In this document: positions 61,321 to 64,000 of the stretch, piece by piece
How positions within the stretch are numbered: position 1 is the stretch's first letter
How the letters are laid out: each line of letters opens with the position of its first letter
Source: Nautilus pompilius
Taxonomy: Eukaryota > Mollusca > Cephalopoda > Nautilida > Nautilidae
Assembly: GCA_018389105.1 (NCBI GenBank)
Contig: JACATO010001456.1
Coordinates: 124,001-188,000 of the forward strand
Length of the DNA stretch: 64,000 bases
Direction of reading: 5' to 3'
Translations under genes and position numbers: made by a program
The notes under the pieces: generated by a model
What the model was told of the DNA's origin: nothing
The model's input: the letters and a program-made list of their open reading frames with translations, nothing else
The model's database searches: none

Positions 61321-62397
61321 ATGTCAAGACAGTGTAGAAATCCTCTTGATGTGTTTTGTTATGTCTGTGGACAATTTATTGTGAAAGCTCAAAAACGTAC
61401 AATAACACCAGAGAGCAGGAAGATTTATAAGCTATACTTTGACTGTCCTCTTGGAGATCAGGACAAGTTATGGGCACCACATTTTATCTGTTCAGCTTGC
61501 TCAAATGGCTTACGTGACTGGTTCAATAAGAGGAAGAAGTCCATGCCTTTTGCCATTCCAATGATATGGAGGGAGCCGAAAGGCCATGAGAATATGGTAC
61601 TTTTACTTCATGCCATTGCCTATGAAAGATACTCATGGAAAATATGTGGAGATTTAAAAGTCATTAGAATGTTAATGGGAATGCAGTCAGGTTTCAAAAA
61701 ATACTGTTGCTTCTTGTGTCTATGGGATAGTCGGGCAACTGACAGACATTATTCGGAATCAAACTGGCAGACAAGAACATCATACCAGCCAGGACTGTCT
61801 AGCGTCAAGAATACACCTCTTGTAGATCCATGTAATGTCCTATTGCCTCCTTTGCACATAACGCTTGGACTGATGAAACAGTTTGTAAAGACACCAGGGA
61901 AGAGAAATGCCAGAGGGTTTGAGTATATTGTAGAAAAGTTTCCCAAAATCATACAGGCGAAGTTGAAAGAGGGTATCCTTGTCGGACCCCAAATTAGAGA
62001 GGTACTCAAAGATGTCAACTTCAAGACAACACTGGATGAACTGGAACTGCCTGCCTGGAATGCTTTCAATTGGATCTGTGAGAATTTCTTGGGCAACAGG
62101 AAGGCAATGGACTACAAGGATGGCATCAAGAATCTTCTGAAATGTTACTCAACAATGGGTTGTCGCATGTCACTGAAAGTTCACTTCATGGACTCCCATC
62201 TGGATTTATTCGCAGATAACCTTGGAGCAGTGTCTGATGAACATGGTGAAAGATTCCACCAGGACATCATTAGTGCTATGGAGAAACGGTACCAAGGCTT
62301 CTGGAATGACAGTATGCTTGCTGACTACTGCTGGACACTTTACCGTGATCAACCAGATCAGGAACACCGCAGGAAATCCAAATCACAATGTTTCTAA
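61321..62397 (+). CDS. Transposon-like protein of an uncharacterised invertebrate family, internally shortened
   Basis: Intact ORF of 358 residues. I place the start at 61321 (MSRQCRNPLDVFCYVCG) because family members begin just before that Cys pair and an acceptor-like TTTTACAG precedes it. An in-frame extension to 61180 would only add AT-rich sequence. Two CxxC pairs (C13/C16, C57/C60) probably bind zinc. WAPHFICSAC and MIWREPKGH (81-89) are followed at once by a stretch ending ICGDLKVIRMLMGMQSG (108-124) and CCFLCLWDSR (129-138). Later blocks are DPCNVLLPPLHI, FLGNR, SDEHGERFHQD (305-315) and MLADYCWTL (332-340). From memory, numerous unnamed predicted proteins of aphids, cnidarians and molluscs share this order but carry roughly 200 more residues after WREP. 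If so, this copy has an in-frame central deletion near residue 89. Function is unknown; multicopy transposon-derived origin is inferred. A poly(A) signal follows. Confidence 0.75.
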   Translation: MSRQCRNPLDVFCYVCGQFIVKAQKRTITPESRKIYKLYFDCPLGDQDKLWAPHFICSACSNGLRDWFNKRKKSMPFAIPMIWREPKGHENMVLLLHAIAYERYSWKICGDLKVIRMLMGMQSGFKKYCCFLCLWDSRATDRHYSESNWQTRTSYQPGLSSVKNTPLVDPCNVLLPPLHITLGLMKQFVKTPGKRNARGFEYIVEKFPKIIQAKLKEGILVGPQIREVLKDVNFKTTLDELELPAWNAFNWICENFLGNRKAMDYKDGIKNLLKCYSTMGCRMSLKVHFMDSHLDLFADNLGAVSDEHGERFHQDIISAMEKRYQGFWNDSMLADYCWTLYRDQPDQEHRRKSKSQCF

Positions 62398-62483
62398 CTC
62401 TATTGTTCTAACTTTGTCTGTTTTGTCTGTCCCATTTTTTGTGTATTCGCTCTTTGTAGAATGATAGTGATGATTTTTAACTC

Positions 62484-62489
62484 AATAAA
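62484..62489 (+). terminator. AATAAA polyadenylation signal
   Basis: CTCAATAAACTC lies 87 nt after the stop codon of the 61.3-kb ORF, a normal distance for a short 3'UTR, and supports that ORF being or having been transcribed. Confidence 0.5.
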
Positions 62490-64000
62490 CTCATTTACTT
62501 TCTAAAAATAATATGTCCTTATTACGTTAATGATTTCATATATACAAATATGTAAATATTTGCATGTATCTACTGAAAAACTGATACGTGCTGCATACAA
62601 ATGGAGTGAAATTTTGAAATCAGCATGAAAAATTAGTCTAAAAAAGTTGGTTTGCATTCATAATGAGTATAATACATTTAATTTTGTTGACCAGTGTTAT
62701 AGATAGCTACTCTTCTCTGATTCACACCGGTCTATCTCCACCAGTGAACACCGCATAGACAAGAGAATGCGTCCGGTGTTACCTGGCAGTATGGCGTCTA
62801 CCACTTTTCTCCATGTAGAAAACTCTGATATAAATTTTGCCTTCATTTTCTGAAACACAGTTCTATATATCATCCAAACGTCTTTCATTCCGCATAATAG
62901 ATAGGTCCCTAATATATTTCTAGTTTTAACATGGGCTGGGATGCAATTTCAACCCTTTTTATTGCCATGAAAATACGTAAATTAATTCCTTATTTATTAT
63001 AAACTTACTCTACAACTGACTAATCTTTCGAATGGTTTCCTTATTAGTGGATAATAAAAGCGATACTCTTGTAAATAGTTTGTAATGAAATTTAATGTCA
63101 GAATAAAGCAAATAAAACACTGTATGGTCATTCTGGAACATGAAAATTGATTTTTATTGGCGTTAATCTCTCCACAACATATGAACTCTTTTTTTCGACA
63201 GATGAGTTAAATTTGGGGTTGTTTGCTTAATGTTACACTGTTAAGCAAGAGTTTGCAAGCAAACTACTATCGAAAGAGATGGAACACGTCCGTTCTATAT
63301 TAAATAACACTTCTGAAACCGGAGTACCCCGGTCTTATACAGTCTGCTGTCAAAACAGGAAACAAAACCGTACTATTGTTTTCAGTATGTATAAATAGGT
63401 AACATTGCTGCGTGGTTAAATAATCAGTGAGGAAAATCATGTTTAGTGGCTGGCTGAGCTGCAGCTAGTTTCCATCTAGTTTGGTAAAAGTTTGCCGATT
63501 GTTGTGCTCAATGTCCATAGATGGCCCAAAACAAATTTGTTTTATTCCCTTGAATGTTGATATAAAAAAACAACAAAAATATCGCTAAAGGACAAGTACA
63601 TTTTTTACATGTCTGACGATGCGTGTATTCAATGATCATCTTTCCATAGTATTTAATTTACATTTAATGGCACCCGAGTAAGGCGTAAAAATGTTCTTTT
63701 GGTTGCGTATGAGTGCCAGTAAAGATGAAGTAATGTTGATCTTTCATCTAATGACTGTCCGTACAGTATCGATACACGCGTCGTCTTCCTTTTAAAGATA
63801 ACATATGGAGAGCTGCCGTTAGCTATGAATTAAAGGGAACATTTTGCGTACTAATTAACAACGTAGACACGAAGATATGGAGTCAAAATTAAGTAACAAA
63901 ATTATCAGGAACCTGTTTGTTTTTCATGAAATACTATTATTTATTTTTTTTGTTTTAAAATGATGTTTTCATCATAAGATATCATGTAATTTCTAAAAGA
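62490..64000. other. No supported gene; AT-rich
   Basis: AT-rich to the right edge. One 63-codon minus-strand ORF (62697-62888) has no recognised motif. Confidence 0.4.

Noticed and set aside
61749-62096. Minus-strand ORF of 115 codons
   Set aside because: Antisense shadow of the 61.3-kb transposon-like ORF.
1-64000. CRISPR arrays, bacterial operons or prophage
   Set aside because: The spliced receptor, metazoan transposons and microsatellites show eukaryotic DNA. The tandem arrays have no unique spacers of CRISPR type.

Overview
This window is animal nuclear DNA. It most likely comes from a mollusc, and an octopus-like (coleoid cephalopod) genome fits best. The evidence is a spliced oxytocin/vasopressin-type receptor resembling the cephalotocin and octopressin receptors, with GT-AG introns, large gene-poor AT-rich stretches, a very high load of GA/CT and TTA/TAA microsatellites, and many decayed DNA transposons. 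The species call is an inference; nothing in the window fixes it.

Only three stretches look like live or recently live protein-coding sequence. (1) At the left edge, minus strand, is a short open 5' coding exon (1-153) that runs off the window, behind a GC-richer promoter-like stretch with an E-box. (2) At 32.2-35.4 kb, minus strand, is a complete two-coding-exon GPCR of 407 residues in the oxytocin/vasopressin receptor family. Its phase-1 intron falls between TM6 and TM7, the classical position for that family. The intron carries a (CT)n minisatellite with five perfect CRE palindromes. (3) At 61.3-62.4 kb, plus strand, is an intact 358-codon ORF of a widespread but functionally uncharacterised, transposon-like invertebrate protein family. 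It seems to have lost its middle part in frame.

Most other recognisable sequence is mobile-element debris. There is a Tc1 DD34E element with both inverted repeats and TA duplication (25.75-27.26 kb), and two older Tc1 fragments (12.4-12.8 kb plus; 47.9-48.3 kb minus). There is also a frameshifted hAT/DUF4371 transposase (37.5-39.7 kb minus), the C-terminal end of a non-LTR retrotransposon (about 43 kb plus), a mariner fragment (60.3-60.6 kb minus) and possible tRNA-derived SINEs.

Tandem DNA is the other theme. A 1.16-kb satellite of alternating 35/36-bp half-units (40.1-41.3 kb) is open in all three forward frames and has an internal higher-order duplication. An 830-bp GA/GATA tract lies at 50.3-51.1 kb. 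The CRE-type (CT)n minisatellite occurs at two places in opposite orientation (14.2 and 32.7 kb). The remaining sequence is AT-rich with short chance ORFs on both strands, and no gene could be supported there. The genes do not form a pathway; apart from the receptor, the content is repeats and parasites of a gene-poor region.
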